Assembly: GCA_905221605.1 (NCBI GenBank)
Contig: CAJNDS010002095.1
Location: 380,001-444,000 of the forward strand
Length of the DNA: 64,000 nt
From: Symbiodinium natans
Lineage: Eukaryota; Sar; Dinophyceae; Suessiales; Symbiodiniaceae
Direction of reading: 5' to 3'
The notes below the pieces were generated by a model that ran no database searches, was not told the origin of the DNA, and saw only the letters and a program-made list of their open reading frames with translations. Shown piece after piece: positions 35,401 to 47,400 of the stretch (position 1 is its first letter; every line of letters starts with the position of its first letter). The position numbers were made by a program, and so were the translations under genes.

Positions 35401-38400
35401 ACACTTACCAATAAGAAAAAAAGGAACCTTATATACACTCACGATTAACAGTTTAATATAACCCTGCTTTAAATGTGGCTGCTCTTGGAGGTTCAGGGGG
35501 GCACTTAGAACTGTAGGGTTCAGGGTTTAGGTTCGGTTTAGGGTTGAGGGTTTAGGGTTTCGGGTGTAGGGTTTCGGGTGTAGGGTTTAGGGGTACTTAT
35601 AACCCCAAGAAGAGCTCTACTTATAAATAAGCCCTCCAAGTCCTCTAAGAGTCGGCTATAAGTAGACCTGTAGCGGGGTTCTCTGGACCTCCAAGTGCTC
35701 TTGGTGGGCACATATGTTTTACGGGTTCTTAAGGGAGGGGGGTTCAAGGGGGTAGGTACCTAGGGAACCTTAGGGAAGCTTAGGGAGCCTTAGGGAGCAG
35801 TAGGGAGTACTAGGGAGCCTTGGGTCACGTACCCCCCTCCCTCCCTTAATTACCTTAAAAACCCTGTACTATGTGGTTCCTCATACGCATTGCTTGAAGC
35901 CCTCCTAAAAGTTTTACTTTCAGGCTCCTTATTGTAGTTTCTACAAAAACCCAAAAGGTTTAAGTCCGAAGAACTGGCCAGAACACAACCAAGTTTTTTG
36001 GGCTGTCCTTTTGAGAAATCCACCACGGCTGAAGGTACTAAACAGAAAACCCTAAACCCTAAACCCTAAACCCTAAACCCAGGGTTTAGGGTATCCCTCG
36101 GTCTTAAGACCGAACCCAAAAGCCGAACTCCGAGGCCAACAAATTGCGCTGCCCGAAGCCCACGAAAGCAGCCGCATACACTTTGAGTTTAGGGTTTAGG
36201 GTTTAGGGTTTAGGGTTTGGGGTTTACGGTTTCCGGTTTAGGGTTATATCCCACCAACTAGGAGGGGTGCATGAAAAACATCCCCAAATTCTAAACACCC
36301 AGGCCGCAAAACCCTAAACCTTAAACCCTGAACTCTGAACCCTAAACCCTAAACCTGAACTCTGAACCCTGAACCCTAAACCCTAAACCTGAGCCCAGCC
36401 TTAAGCCCAGAACGCAACAGATTAAATCCAAGCCCGAAGCCCTACCTGGACTGGGATGTTCCCCCCTTTTCCTACCAGTCCTTAACTTTGTTGTCCAGTA
36501 CCTAGGGGAACTAAAGGTGAACCTTTGGGATTATAAGGGGATTTGATTACCCCAAAAAGGTTACAGGTTACCTACTCCTCTACGAAGTTAATAGGGAGTA
36601 TAGTGCCCTCCATTATAGTCCTTATTAAGGACTGTTAGTATAAGGGGGAACATCCCAATCTGTGGACTGTAAACCCGCAAGTCTGTCTCCCCCTCCCCTC
36701 CCCCCTGGAAAATACTAAAGCCAGCCATAAATCCCTAACCTCTGAACCCTAAAAATGCCTAAGCCCGCAAACAGCCTAAACCCATACCCTGAACCCTAAA
36801 CCCCTATAACCCTGCACTAAAGCCTAAACCCTAAACCTAAACATTATTAAACCCTAGACCCTAGACCCTAGACCCTAGACCCTAGACCCTAGACCCTAGA
36901 CCCTAAACCCTAAACCCTAAACCCTAAACCCTAACCCAAAACCCTAAACCCTATAAAGCTCAACCCACGATTTCCTTGATGCCGCGGATGGCGTCGCGAC
37001 CCACGAAGACCGGAAGCACACGAGAGGTCCTGCCCAAGACCTTCCAGGAAATTTTGAATTGGGGGGGGGGGGGGGAAGGGGTTTGCGGGTCTCAGGGCTT
37101 CGGGGTTTGCAGTTTCGGGGTATGGTTTTAGGGTTTAGGTTTTAGGGTCTAGGGTCTAGGGTTTAGGGGCTGTGGGGTTTATGGACTTGCGGGTTTCCAG
37201 GTTAGGGCCTTTAGGGACTTAGGGCTTTGGGGCTTAGGGTGCACAAGACAAGACCTTCCAAGAAAACGGAAACTCTGAGTTAAGGGCTTTTGGGTTTAGG
37301 TGTTTGGAATTTTCGAGGGTGCCCAGACAATGGAGCTCTGCATTGGGGGTCTTTGGGCTGATGAGCTTGGGACTTAGGGTGCTGGAAGCTGTGAATTCGG
37401 GTTCAGGGTTTGGGAGTTTAGGGTTCAGACTGCATATGTACTAAACTACCATGAAGCACTCGAAGGGTACAGTAACCACATGGACTAGGGCTGCAGGGTT
37501 TTGGGGTTTAGTTCATGGGTTTGGGGTCTGTAGGACCCTAAACCCAAAACCCTAGACCCTAAACCCTAAACCCTAAACCCTAAACACTATAGACCCTGAA
37601 TCTGTAAGAACCGCCCTCTGCGTGGCCTGGTCCACTGCGTGATCCATGTGCCTCGGGTTGCGGGTTGCGGCTTGTTGTTGACGTTCCAGTGTCTTTGAGA
37701 ACGGTTTGCATGGAATAGACACAAAAAAAAGGAAAAACAAAGCCCCTAAACCCAAACCCCGAACCCCAAACCCTAAACCCTCCTGGGTCAGGGACTTTGG
37801 GAATGAGGAACGCCTACGGGCTTGCAAGTTTAGGTCCATCAATCTCGGCTTTCCCTGAACCTTTTCCGGGCTTCACATTTTAGAGGTGAAACTCCTTGGG
37901 GTTTGAAGAGGCTAATGACACCCCCGAGAAAGTGAAATATGCCACCTACTTAGCGCAGGTATAATCTCTCCGTGCCTTAACAGGCGCTTCTGGACTCTAG
38001 GGGTTTAGAGTTTAGGGTTTAGGGTTTAGGGTTTCGGGTTTGCACTACGCCCAATGCCCTCAATGCCTGAACCACCCTAAGCTTTGCCATAGAGTAACAA
38101 CTAGAGGCCGGCTTGATTAGACTTGGTATTGCGGGCAGTTCTTGTTTAGGGTAGGTGCGGAAATCCCGCAAGTGATTGTTTGGGCTCCAGCAGAAACAGT
38201 GCAGCTGCGCGGCGTCTGATAGATGTCGAGGACTTGCTGAAAGCCTGCCCCCCGCCGACAGCGGCAGAATACCCCTTCTACCCTAAACCCTAAACCCTAA
38301 ACGTGAAGCACTCCAGAGTTGGACGTTCAAAGGCCATTGGCGATGAGCTTTCCAAGACTTGTATTTGCCGTACATGGCTCGCTCACAGACTACACAGAAC

Positions 38401-41400
38401 ATATTGGCTGGCTTCTGAAACCCTCCTAAAGTTTAACGTCTAGGCTCCTTTCGTTATTACGAAAACCCAAAAGGTTAAAGTCCTAAGAGCCAGCCAGAAG
38501 AAAGCCAAGACATGTGGTCACTTCTCGAAATTATGGGTCCTTTTTTGGTACCCTCAATAAGAGGGGCCGCCTTATACTAAGAAAGGGCCATAAATTAGAG
38601 AAATCACCATGTAGGCTTTATAGGGTTTAAGGATGTTTGAGGTTTAGGGCTTTAGGGTTTTTGGGTGTGTAGAGGTTGTAGGGCTGATCAGGTCGGTTGG
38701 GCTTACAGGGAGTATGGAGTTTAGGGTCGTCCCGGAGTCGGGTCGCGTGCCTTCTGACTTCACGACGTAGGCCAGTATCCTGCTGGCATCTGGGATGGGG
38801 GGGGGGGGAACAGTCTACCTGTGAACACAGAGTCCTAAATCCGACAGCTAAACCAGAAGACCCCAAGGTCCTAAACTCCAAACCCTAAACCTCAGTTCAG
38901 GATCTGAACTGCCATCAAGTCACAGAATTGAGGAAGGGCGTAAGCTAGAGAACTAAATATTGGGTGCGTCCCAAAATTAGGTGGGCTCCTAGAACGAGGA
39001 GTAGCTACAGTATTTTTGTGTACACAAGGGCTCTGCCCAAGACTAAACCCGAAACCTGAAACCCGAAACATCTCAAAATATAACCTGCAGCATACCTTTA
39101 CTTTAGCCCCTAAAACCCCAAAACCCCAAAACCCCAAAACCCCAAAACCCTAAAACCCTAAAACCCTGAAACCCTAAAACCCTAAAGCCCTTGGCCTTCA
39201 AGCCCTGAGGCCCTAAGGCCCTAAAGCCCTAAGACAGAACCGCGCCCAGGTGCGATGTCGGGTGATTTGATTTGTGGCACAACCCCAGACCCCAAAACCG
39301 GCAACCCCTAAGCCTCAAAAAGCCTCGAAACCCGAAACCCGAAACCCGAAACCCGGAACCATAAACCCTAAACCCTACAGCCTAAACATGCCTAAACCCC
39401 ACGCCGGAAAGGACCGTGGTTGCCTCTCGGCGTGGATCAGCTTGGTGGAGATCATCGTGGCCAACTCACGGGCCACCTCCCGGATTCTGTGGAAGAGGTT
39501 TCGGGTTTAGGGTTTAGAGTTTAGGGTTTGGGGTTCAGACTGACATACTGACCTCAGAATAAACAGGGCCATTGGTTTGTTTTGCTTTGCTGTGGGGGAT
39601 AGGTTGAATCATGGAAGAAGGATTCTTGCATGGCACCCTAGCGGGCCTTTCTACTGTCTCCCTTTTGCATGCATATATGAACCCTAATCCTAAACCCTAA
39701 ACCCTAAACCCTAAACCCTAAACCCTAAACCCTAAACCCTAAACCCTAAACCCTACAATTGTAAATCACATGCCCCAATCTTATACGAATAGCCCACAAG
39801 AAGCTCCTCCCCGAACCTTCACTTGACACAACGAACCAACAGAGACCAAACCCCAGACCGCCCACGTGTTCCCTATCAGCAAACCCGAATTCCTACCTAA
39901 AGCCTTATAAACCCCAAACCCTAGCCCTAAACCCTAAACCCTACACCCTAAACCGCCTGTAAGTCCACTTCGAGGCTCTTGGGAGACCACAAACGCGAGC
40001 CTCCTGCTGGCGCTTCAGGAAGACGCCTTGGCAGTTCACGTAGCCGCAGCAGACGATGTGGGGCTGCACAGGCCGGAAGATCCTTGAAATTGTTGGGGTT
40101 TAGGGTTTAGGGTTCAGGGTTTAGGTTGGGGGTTAGGGTTTAGGGTTTATAGGGTTCGGGTTTAGGGGGCTTCAAAGGCGGCTTAGAGCTGGGTGCCGAT
40201 GCTTCTTGTGGGGTTTTAAAAGTTTACTAACCATGACTGGGGTAGACTTGGGGAAACATGATAGTTTTGTTTCTTATAAGGATTATGTCGGAATAATGGT
40301 ATTTAGAAATACAATCAGCCGTAAGCCTACCTGATCCCTAAAGTATGTTAAAAACATGTCCTTCGTTGGATTTGGGCGGTCTGGGGCTACTTTTTGTTGG
40401 GCGGTCCGGGTAAACCCCAAGCCCCCAACCCCAAGATGAAACGCCCTGAACCCCGTAGGGGTTTCGGGATGAGGCCACAAGGCCAGGAATTAAGCGAAGG
40501 ATTGAGGGTCCTGCAGTTCTAGGTATAGCGTTTGTTGGGGTTTCTGTTTTAGGGTCTAGGGCCTAGGGCTGGGGTTTAGGGTTTAGGGTTTAGGGTTGAG
40601 GGTTGAGGGTTTAGGGTTTAGGGTTTAGGGGATCTAGGGTATAGGTTTTTTTTGCTTCAGGGGCACCTAACCGCAAACAACAAGGAAGTAAGGGCTTCTA
40701 CTGAGTCCGAGGCTTGCAGCCAGAGGACCTGACTCCAATAAACGAGGAAGCCCTATACAACCCCTTAAAGGGTATATATATATATATATAGGGCACTAAA
40801 TCCCCCAATCCCTACTAAGAACCCGAGTGGGGGGGGGGGGGGGGGGGAACCCTAAACACTAAACCCGAAACCCCAAACCCTAAACCCCCATTACAGTGGG
40901 TCCTAGGCTTGCAGCCAGAGGGGCATGGTGATGGCCAGCCAGTTCGTGAAGTAGCCGATCACAAGGCCAGAGAGTGGGAGACTCCACCAAACGTGCATGT
41001 ATCCTTGGGTTCAGGGTTTGGGGTTTGGGGTTTGGGGTTTTGGGGTTTGGGGTTTGGGGTTTGGGGATTTGCTTTGGGTTTTGGGGTTTGGGGTTTTGAG
41101 GTTTGGGGTTTGGGGTTTAATAAAGGTTGGGGAGGGTGGGGTTGAACTGCTTGTAGCTGTCTGTAGAGTAAGGTCGAGGCGCTATAGGCTTATGGGGTTT
41201 AGGATTGTAGAATGCTGGGTTTAGGCGGGGCCGGGGTTAATTCCTCCAAACTACCCTAAACCGTAAATCCTAAACCCTAAACCCTAAACCCTAAACCCTA
41301 AACCCTAAACCCTAAACCCTAAACCCTAAACCCTATTGCCCTAAGCACTGCCAGGTAGCTCCACACGCCCATCTGCACAAGCCCGAGGATGAAGCCCATC

Positions 41401-44400
41401 ACGGCTGCCACGCGCAGCCTGTAGTTGACGAACTTCGGGGTTTAGGGTTTAGGGTTTAGGGTTTAGGGTTTAGGGTTTAGGGTTTAGGGTTTAGGGTTTG
41501 GCTAACAAGCTCGTGTCCAGGAACGTAAACCATGTAAGTAAGCTGCCATCAGAGGGATACCGAGGGATACCATCTTACTGATAAACTTATCTCAACGAAC
41601 CCGTCATATTTTATGTTCCTTCACAAGAAACCCTAAACCCTAAACCCTAAACCCTAAACCCTAAACCCTAAACCCTAAACCCTAAACCCGGTACAATAGC
41701 AAGGACTCTTGAGGATCCCCGAAGCCCGACCCCCGCTGGAAAGGGCGGCCCGGTCGCACGAAGGTGAACTCGTTGTGCGACATGTCCTGGCGGAATCTGA
41801 CGGCTAGTTTAGGGTTTAGGGTTTAGGGTTTAGGGTTTGGGGTTTAGGGTTTAGGGTTTAGGGTTTAAGGTTTGACATGTCCTGGCGGAATCTGACAGCT
41901 GCTCAGCTTCTCCGTCTCTTGCCTCTTCATGCGCCTTAACACAGACCCCTGAGAGGATCCAAAAAGTAGATTTCCTTAAAGTTTCAAAACATGACCCAAT
42001 GATGGTAAAGGGTACTATTTGGGGGGTGCGGGGTTCTACTTTTGGGATCCTCCGAAAGTCTGGGAAGGCTTAGCTGGGGTAAATGCCGGGGAGTAGAACC
42101 TCAAGACCTAGACCCCAAACGAAGTCTTAAGACCATGGCCTTGCGCGCATGGAAAGCTGCCGGGTCTCGGTTCGAAGGCAATGCCACCCCGATTGGGTTT
42201 TGAGGGCTGAGGGGGTCTCAGGCTTCTCGAATGGATTTCTAGAAAATAGGGTCTAGGCTTGTGGGTGTTGAAGGTTTACTAGACCAAGGAGTAACCTAGA
42301 AATGAATAGGGTGCCGGTTTGGTTTTTTCGGGAGTTGCAAGGGACCCAGAGGAACTTATATCCTAAAACGAGGGAATAAAGGCCGACCCTGGGTCCTAGA
42401 AAGCCTAAACCCTATAAACCCTATAAACCCTATGAACCCTATAAACCCCATAAACCCTATAACCCGATAAACCCGATGTACCCTATAAACCCTATAAACC
42501 CTGTAAACCCTATAAACCCTATAAACCCTATAAACCCTATAAACCCTATAAACCCTATAAATCCTGAACCCTGCGTGGAGATGTTAGAAGGAGGTTGAAA
42601 AGGTTGTAAAACACACCTCTGCAACATCTTTGGCCCCAGGGCTGGGCGTGGAAGCCATCTGCAAAGGTGTAAAAGCAGTGCCCGCAGGGCTCAGGGTTGG
42701 GGGTGCTGGTAAACCCTAAACCCTAAACCCTAAACCCTAAACCCTAAACCCTAAACCCTAAACCCTAAACCCTAAACCCTAAACCCTAAACCCTTGGTTT
42801 GGTGGTTGGGCCTAACCCTAACATGGGCTCTTTTTGGTCCTCGCCATAGGGTTCGGGGTTCAGGACTGCGGTAGGGCGGGGTCCTGGAACATGGAGACCA
42901 GCAGGGCCTTGTCTTCGATGAGAGCCTCCACGGCCATTTGCCTGGTGCTTAGTTCGGTTGAGGCTCCACATGTTAGGGATAGGGTTTAGGGTTGGTGTTT
43001 AGGGTTTAGGGTTTAGGGTTGAGATTTGGGGTTTAGGGTTTGGGGTTCAGGGTGTAAGGGTTGGGGGACTTTGAGGGCTTTTTATGGTAGGGTTGAGATA
43101 GGCTTCCACCGGTTCCAGACCCCCACACATGTGAGGGGCTTGAAGTGTGTTGGCTTTGCAATTTGCAAGGTTGCGACAGTTCCACAACAGGGCCCGCCGA
43201 GCGTCGGGAACCGTCCCCCGGGCGGGTGGGGCTCTGGCCGCACCATGACCCTCCACCCCCACCCCCACCCCCCCGAGCCCTCCCCCCCCCCAACCTTGCA
43301 GCTCATTGCAGCGGCTCCCGCTTCGAAGCAATGCTGCTTTACGGGTGCTTCAGGAAGCTTTGGCCTGCTTCCTCATGGTTGGGGCCACAAAATCTCGCCA
43401 AACCGGATACTGACCTGGAATGACTGGCTGTGTCGTAGGCAACTTACGAGCGCTCCATAATCCAGCATGAAGAGCCGGAACCACCATCTTTTCCCTAGAG
43501 CTCTGCTTCGAAACGCCGCTGCAAAGCCTTAAGGAAGGCCAAAACCTCGCAGAAAACAAGAGTTGGGACTGCAGCGCCCTTCCCGTCTTGCGTCTAGCCT
43601 GCAGTGGCCCCGAAACCAGCATCACCCCATCCTTGAGGGTGATGCTTGCCCCATTGGCATTGGCCTGCCAGGGCTGTCGAGGTACAAGATTAAGTAAAAA
43701 GCCGCGACCATCCGTGAACATGTCTCCGCTAACTTGCTGGCTGCAAGCCACTCGTGCGCACTGCATTCTGCGATTCGAGCACGTGTGACTCAAGCAACTT
43801 GGGTTGGGTCCTCCACTTGCTTTTCAAGCAACGTAAGCTCCTCAAACGAGCAGCCAAGTCTTCTTCCCGCCAGGGCACGCCACGCAGTCTTTCCGAGTGT
43901 CAAATTGCGGGCTGAAGGCGTTCCAATCTTTTTTTGCTTTTTTGATCTGGCTGAATCGTGGCTTATTGGTTGTCTTCTTGTTGTTGTTGTTGTTCTTCTT
44001 CTTCTTCTTCTTCTTCTTCTTCTTCTTCTTCTTCTTCTTGGGCGTGCCTGGCTGTGGGCGACAGCCCCCTTAGATGTACCTGGGCCCTTCCACCTCTTAG
44101 CCCCAAAACCAAGGGATCTGAACGATGCAAGCAGGCATTTTGAGGTTTTAGGCGGGCTTTCGGGCCTGAGCTTGATTTGGGGCTGTAGGGCTTCGGGGAA
44201 TTTGGGGAGGTTTGCAGCATTTTCCTTTGGCCCAATAGGAAGTAGACAGTCCAAAACCTAAACGCTGCACCTAAGACGCCAAACCGCGTGGCAGCCAAGT
44301 TGCTTGATGTCAAAGATCTTCGTCCTGGGAGCAGCATTAACCCTCATCACCTAGGGTCAGGGTTGTAGTGGTCTATACAACAGATCCGAACAAAACAATC

Positions 44401-47400
44401 CTCCATTGACAATACCCCATATTCAGAACTGTATGCTGTTCCCACACAGCTATGGGAAAACCCAAAGTCCCAACGCAAAGTTTGCAGGAACGGCTTGCAA
44501 GGTGAAGCAAGTCAAGCTTCTCGTAACACCCCCCCCCCCCCCCCCCCCAGGCACCCCAACCCTAAACCCTAGAACCCACGTATGCCGTGCTTTATAGGCT
44601 CCAGACCCTGAACCCCACCCCCTCCCCGCCCCCCAAACCCAAAAAAAGACCTAAACCCTAAACCCTAAACCCTAAATCTCCAAGCTGAGACGCACATTCT
44701 CCTTGAGGTCCTCAATCACGGGCCGGAACATGAGCCTGGAGGGGGAGGGGGGGGGAGGGGGGGAATTAGGATCGAGGTTGGGATGCTTTTTGTATACTCA
44801 CAGCCGTGAATGGGGGAATATCCCCTTTGATAATCCCTATGAAGGACTGCAAGTTTAAGGGGAACATCCCAAGATTGAGGGCCTAAGGCTGAGGGTGGCG
44901 GCAACCCTTGTGGCTTCCCCGCAAAAAACTCCCTCGAAACCCCTCGGCCCTCGCACCACCCTAAACCGTATGAACCCTGTAAACCCCATAAGCCCTGTAA
45001 ACCCTATAAACCCTATAGACCCTATAAACCCTATAGACCCTATGAACCCTATAAACCCTATGAACCTATGAACCCTATGAACCCTCAAAACCCTGACCAC
45101 CCTAAACACTAAACCCTAAAACAAACCCAAGACCCCAAAAACTCTAACCCCAAACCCTCTAACCCCTGTAAACCCTAAACCCCAAGCCCATTAAACCCTA
45201 AACCCTAAACCCTAAACCCCAAGCCCTAGAAACCCTAAACCCTAAACCCTAAACCCTAAACCCCCAAGCGTGTGGCTCTTTGCATCCTGGGGGCTGACTT
45301 TGCTCCATCACCTTGGCGTTCAGCTCCTGGAACTTGGGCCGACTTCTGAACCCCCCCCAAGGGTTTAGGGTTTAGGGTTTAGGGTTTAGGGGTTTATAGG
45401 TTTATGGGTTTATGGGGGTTTATAGGGCTGGCGGCTTAAAGGGCTAGGGTTTAGGAAAAGTTAACTTTTAGGCTCCTACGGTAGTTTCTACAAAAACCCG
45501 AAAGCAAGGAAACGTCTCAACTTATTGGCGTTGGTGGGTGGTCTCTTACGGTTAAGGGGGTTGGAGCTTAATTAGGTTGCGTTTTTGAATTAATCTTCTT
45601 CGGGGTTAGGGGTTCGAGCTTAATTGGGTTTTTGCTTTGAGTTAGTCTTCCCAGGGTTTAGGGATCAGAGTTTAGGCTGCTTTGGGTTTTGAGGTTCTGG
45701 GGACTCAAAGGGTTCTGGGTATCTTGGGGCTGCTGTTAGAATTGTGTTAGGCTTATAAAAGAATTTCTTTAAATTTTAATTTGATTCTGAAAATAACTCT
45801 GATTCCTATTGGATTTAGGTTCCACCTTTCAATGGTTCCATCCTTCAGTGGTTCTATATGGGGATATGTAGGGTGCAGAATTCCCTACTATTTCCCGTCA
45901 AAGAGCAGGTACGTAGAGAATGAACCAAGCTACCCTAAACCCCATGCTGTCCGCAGCTCTAAATTCCAAACTCAACTCTGCATTTCGGCTTATGCCCTCG
46001 AGAAGGCAGCTGCCCTGTTGTGAAAACCCTAAAGCCTAAAGCTCTAAACCTTAAAACCCAAACCCTAAACCCGAACTAAAACCCCAAGCAAACATGCCGA
46101 ACCCCACAAACACCCTAAAGCCCTAAAAGCCCTGAACCCCCAAACTTTGAAGACCCTAAACACAGAACCCCAACGCACAGAAAATCTTAAATCACATCGC
46201 CCCAAAAGACTCTAACCGCCCGGAAAACGACCCTAAAACCCCAGAGCCCAATAAACCCTTAACATGCAAAAAACCTTCGCCCCCCAAACCGCAAGCGAAA
46301 GCCGCAAACACGACAACACACCCTAAACACTAAACCCTAAACCCTATAAACCCTAAACCCTAACCCCTAAACTCTGCAGCCCCTGAAGCCCCCATGACCC
46401 TCCATGCCCAAGCCTAAGACCTAAAATCCCTCAAAGCCCCTATAAAACCCTAAGCCACGCACCCCGCCCTCTGACAAAAACAACAAAGAACCCGAAGGCC
46501 CCTTAAAGCCCTGCAACCCAAGCTGGTCCTGCCGGACAGAGCCGGGGAGTTGAGCCCAAACCTAGATCAGGGTTTCTGGGATTTAAGGGGTCAGAGGTTT
46601 AGAGTCCGGGGGTTTAGGGTTTAGGGTTTTAGGATTCGGGGTGAAGGGTTCAGGGTTGAATTAGGTTCAGGATTTAGGGTTCAGGGTTTCGTGGATCTGT
46701 TGTCACTATGTTGCCCCTTGATCAGGTTGAAGATTCGAAAGGACTGCTACGGATTTGTTGGGTTTTGGGGGCTCTGGGGTTTCATGAGGGTTGAGGCTTT
46801 TTGGGGGTTTAGGATGCAGGGCTTAGGTCCTAAACCCGAAACCCTAAACCGGGCTTCGCAGTGGGTTCAGGTTTTGCGTGGTTGAGGTTTCACTGGGTCT
46901 GGGGAAAGTCGGGACCCTGACCTGCGCAGCTTCCTAAGCATTGTCAAACTAGCACATTGAAAGTAAACACGATTTTAAATTTGTCGGCATTGCATTTTCA
47001 CAAATAACCAACAAAATGAGGTGGACCTTGCCGGGGGAGTCTTCCCAAACCCCCGTCCTGCGGGCAGTGCTTCTCCGCAAGGCGTTCCAGCACTGTGGTG
47101 CAGCAGGTTCCTTGCGTTTGACGGTTTAGGGTTTCAGGCTTATAGAGTCTAGGCTTTAAGGCTTCTAGAGTTTAGGGTTTACGGCTGATAGAGTTTAGGG
47201 TTTAAGGCTCATGGAGGTTAGGGTTGTCATATAGTTTAGGGCTTAAGAGTGGTCTAGGGCTCAGGGCCTCGAACCCTCCAAACACTGAAAATCAAAACCC
47301 GAACACAGGAGTCTCACACGAGCTTTAGATTTCTTGAATTTAAGCCTCAAGGCCAGACCAGTAACCTAAACCCTAGACACCTCAACCCGACAAAAGAAGG

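Noticed and set aside
42620-42680. Minus exon MASTPSPGAKDVAE with excellent splice sites
   Set aside because: Including it would separate MFQ from DMSHNEFTF, which are contiguous in the family and already join in phase; kept only as a possible cassette.
43790-44260. Frames with poly-Glu, poly-Ser, poly-Leu or poly-Arg
   Set aside because: Translations of the (CTT)n microsatellite in different frames.
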